Shown: piece after piece, positions 62,721 through 64,000 of the stretch
Numbering within the stretch: position 1 is the first letter of the stretch
How the letters are laid out: every line of letters begins with the position of its first letter
From: Deltaproteobacteria bacterium
Lineage (GTDB): Bacteria > Myxococcota_A > UBA9042 > PHBI01 > JACKFB01
Direction of reading: 5' to 3'
Length of the DNA: 64,000 nucleotides
Assembly: GCA_020632695.1 (NCBI GenBank)
Contig: JACKFB010000016.1
Span: forward strand, 62,001 to 126,000
Position numbers and translations under genes: made by a program
The notes under the pieces: model-generated
Seen by the model: only the letters and a program-made list of their open reading frames with translations
What the model was told of the DNA's origin: nothing
The model's database searches: none

Positions 62721-64000
62721 CTACTGAGCCGACCCGGTGCCGCCCGGCGGCACGATGGTGATGGACTCGTCGAGCAGCGGCTGCTGCCACAGCGTGACCT
62801 CCTTGAAGATGCCGCCCCAGCTCGCCAGGATGGCGCGCCAGATCTCCTTCCACTCGAAGCACAGCCACGGGATGCTGATCTTCTTCGAGCAGAACGAGCA
62901 CGACCACTTGCTGCAGCACAGCCAGGGGATCGTGATCTGCTTCCAGCAGAAGTAGGGGAGCAGCAGCTTGGCCCACGCCACGATGTAGCCGGTGAGGAAG
63001 TTGAGCTCGATGCTCACCTTCAGCACCACGGCGATGCGGTAGGCCAGGAACTTGCCGAGCGCCTGGGTGGCCCAGATGAGGGTACCCGTGAACTTCGGCG
63101 CCTTCGCCTTCACCAGGTCGAGGTGGGCCGTGATGCCCGCCTTGGCGATGAGGATGCTGGCGTAGCCGGTGATCTCCACGAAGGCGGTGCCGATGCCGTA
63201 GATGGAGCCCTCGAGGTAGCCCATGCGCCGCAGCGGAGCGCGGAGGTTGCCGTACTCACCCGCGGTGATGTCGAGCGGGGGCAGCTTCGCCTTGGCGGGG
63301 TCGCACTGGCAGTTGGCGTCGGTCGAGCACGAGCCGCACGACGACGGGTCTTGTGGTGAACAGTACTTGCTGCCGACGTAGCACTTGCCGGCCACGCAGA
63401 CGTCCGCCTTCTGGTCCTCACCGCAGAGGTGAGCGCCAGCGACCGTCGCCTCGAAGCCGAAGCCCGCGCTGCCGCCGAAGCAGAAGTCGATGCCCACGAT
63501 GACGACGACGATGAACCAGGCGAAGCCCTTGCACCACGTCTTCGACCACTCCTTGGTGGAGAGGTGCTGCCAGTTGTAGGTCAGGTGCGTCGGCCCGACG
63601 AACTGGCACTCACCCGACACGCAGCTCTCGCCGTAGCGGCAGATCGAGGGATCGCTGCAGGGGCGCTTGCACTTGCCGACGCCGAACGCGTTGTAGTTGG
63701 TGCAGATCGGGAAGTTGCCGTTGCCGCACGAGGCGTTGCTGGTGCAGGCGGCGTCCTTGCCCAGGTTCGGATCCTGGAAGGTGGTCAGACGGTTCGAGTA
63801 GGACGCGTAGGACGTGCCCATGAACTCGAAGTGGTAGTCCATGCCGGTGTTGATGATGTCGATGAAGGCGTCGGCGTCGTGCGCCAGGTCGACGATCTTC
63901 AGCACGATGGCGTCGCCCAGCGCGGTGAAGCGCGAGTTCAGCCAGGTGTCGGTGTGGAGGCCGGAGATGTCGATGGCGTCGACGTGACCCGAGCGGAACT
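62721..64000 (-). CDS. Large Cys-rich secreted protein (3' part, 5' end beyond window)
   Basis: The frame is open to the window edge, so 426 codons of a longer protein are seen. The visible part begins with a mixed region (HVDAIDISGLHT, DAFIDIINTGMDYHFEF) and a Cys-rich EGF-like stretch (CTSNASCGNGN, CKRPCSDPSICRYGESC, CGSCSTDANCQC). One or two hydrophobic segments (FIVVVIVGIDFCFGG) follow, then helices of amphipathic type (LIWATQALGKFLAYRIAVVLKVSIEL) and a Trp/Cys-rich tail (FCWKQITIPWLCC, CSFCSKKISIPWLC). I recognise no family. Its place next to the vitellogenin-like gene suggests a partner, although a terminator lies between them. Confidence 0.78.
   Translation of the reverse strand, partial: FRSGHVDAIDISGLHTDTWLNSRFTALGDAIVLKIVDLAHDADAFIDIINTGMDYHFEFMGTSYASYSNRLTTFQDPNLGKDAACTSNASCGNGNFPICTNYNAFGVGKCKRPCSDPSICRYGESCVSGECQFVGPTHLTYNWQHLSTKEWSKTWCKGFAWFIVVVIVGIDFCFGGSAGFGFEATVAGAHLCGEDQKADVCVAGKCYVGSKYCSPQDPSSCGSCSTDANCQCDPAKAKLPPLDITAGEYGNLRAPLRRMGYLEGSIYGIGTAFVEITGYASILIAKAGITAHLDLVKAKAPKFTGTLIWATQALGKFLAYRIAVVLKVSIELNFLTGYIVAWAKLLLPYFCWKQITIPWLCCSKWSCSFCSKKISIPWLCFEWKEIWRAILASWGGIFKEVTLWQQPLLDESITIVPPGGTGSAQ

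Noticed and set aside
60021..63359. Plus-strand open frame of 1112 codons
   Set aside because: Antisense to three minus-strand genes with signal peptides and conserved motifs; composition is that of a high-GC shadow frame.

Overview
The window is very GC-rich, densely coded DNA that looks like a chromosome segment of a Myxococcota-type (former deltaproteobacterial) predator or soil bacterium. I base this on four things: many lipoproteins in which a signal peptide II is followed by a long Asp/Thr/Ala/Gly-rich linker; cysteine-rich CTDC-type and FG-GAP surface proteins; OmpA proteins with thrombospondin type-3 repeats; and a mix of FecR, CHASE2 kinase, sigma-54 activator and diguanylate cyclase regulators. 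The species cannot be named from the sequence. I saw no tRNA, rRNA, CRISPR array, integrase or transposase.

Layout. 0-4.2 kb (minus): heavy-metal efflux operon, small Cys-rich protein > TolC-type lipoprotein > CusB-type adaptor > CusA-type pump (cut by the window edge). 4.3-9.4 kb: an LpqC/PHB-depolymerase-type esterase lipoprotein, then a minus pair of an Omp85/BamA-like barrel and an exported lipoprotein with protein-kinase-like motifs. 9.5-15 kb: a lipoprotein with a possible Cys/His peptidase core, an intergenic tandem-repeat block, a VanY-type carboxypeptidase lipoprotein and aroG. 15-21.3 kb: a CTDC-repeat lipoprotein, a SUMF1-fold lipoprotein, a WS/DGAT acyltransferase and a FliB/YkgJ Cys-cluster protein. 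21.3-25.4 kb: a zinc protease lipoprotein coupled to a small secreted helical protein, then about 2 kb of hexanucleotide arrays, a 160-bp palindrome with an S23/Avd-like four-helix-bundle gene, and dispersed repeats. 25.4-35.3 kb: TerB-like protein, receiver/degenerate GGDEF protein, a large hydrolase-like lipoprotein, exonuclease III, an outer-membrane barrel, a GNAT, a PlsC-type acyltransferase, and a coupled trio of two cNMP-binding-domain proteins and an envelope protein.

35.3-43.2 kb (minus): a run of genes with stop/start overlaps, TSP3-OmpA > FecR > CHASE2-PAS histidine kinase > alpha/beta hydrolase lipoprotein > AEC permease, divergent from a second TSP3-OmpA (43.5 kb). 45.6-51.5 kb: a porin-like protein behind a good sigma-54 (-24/-12) promoter, a MscS channel, and a three-gene signalling operon (receiver > HPt-REC-REC-GGDEF > NtrC-type activator). 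51.6-55.5 kb (minus): a compact operon of SAM decarboxylase (speH), two membrane proteins of the spermidine-synthase fusion type (only one with the catalytic domain) and a membrane acyltransferase. 55.7-64 kb: Cys-rich, FG-GAP and metalloprotease lipoproteins, and a membrane-anchored protein whose N-terminal half resembles the vitellogenin/large-lipid-transfer-protein fold, next to a large Cys-rich protein cut by the window edge.

Most interesting: the vitellogenin-like protein (60.5-62.6 kb); the exported lipoprotein with HxDxKxxN and DFG motifs (5.5-7.2 kb); the SAM-decarboxylase/membrane aminopropyltransferase/acyltransferase operon; and the palindrome that buries the ribosome-binding site of the S23/Avd-like gene. 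Start sites were chosen by ribosome-binding sites, signal peptides and stop/start overlaps; several are GTG or TTG.
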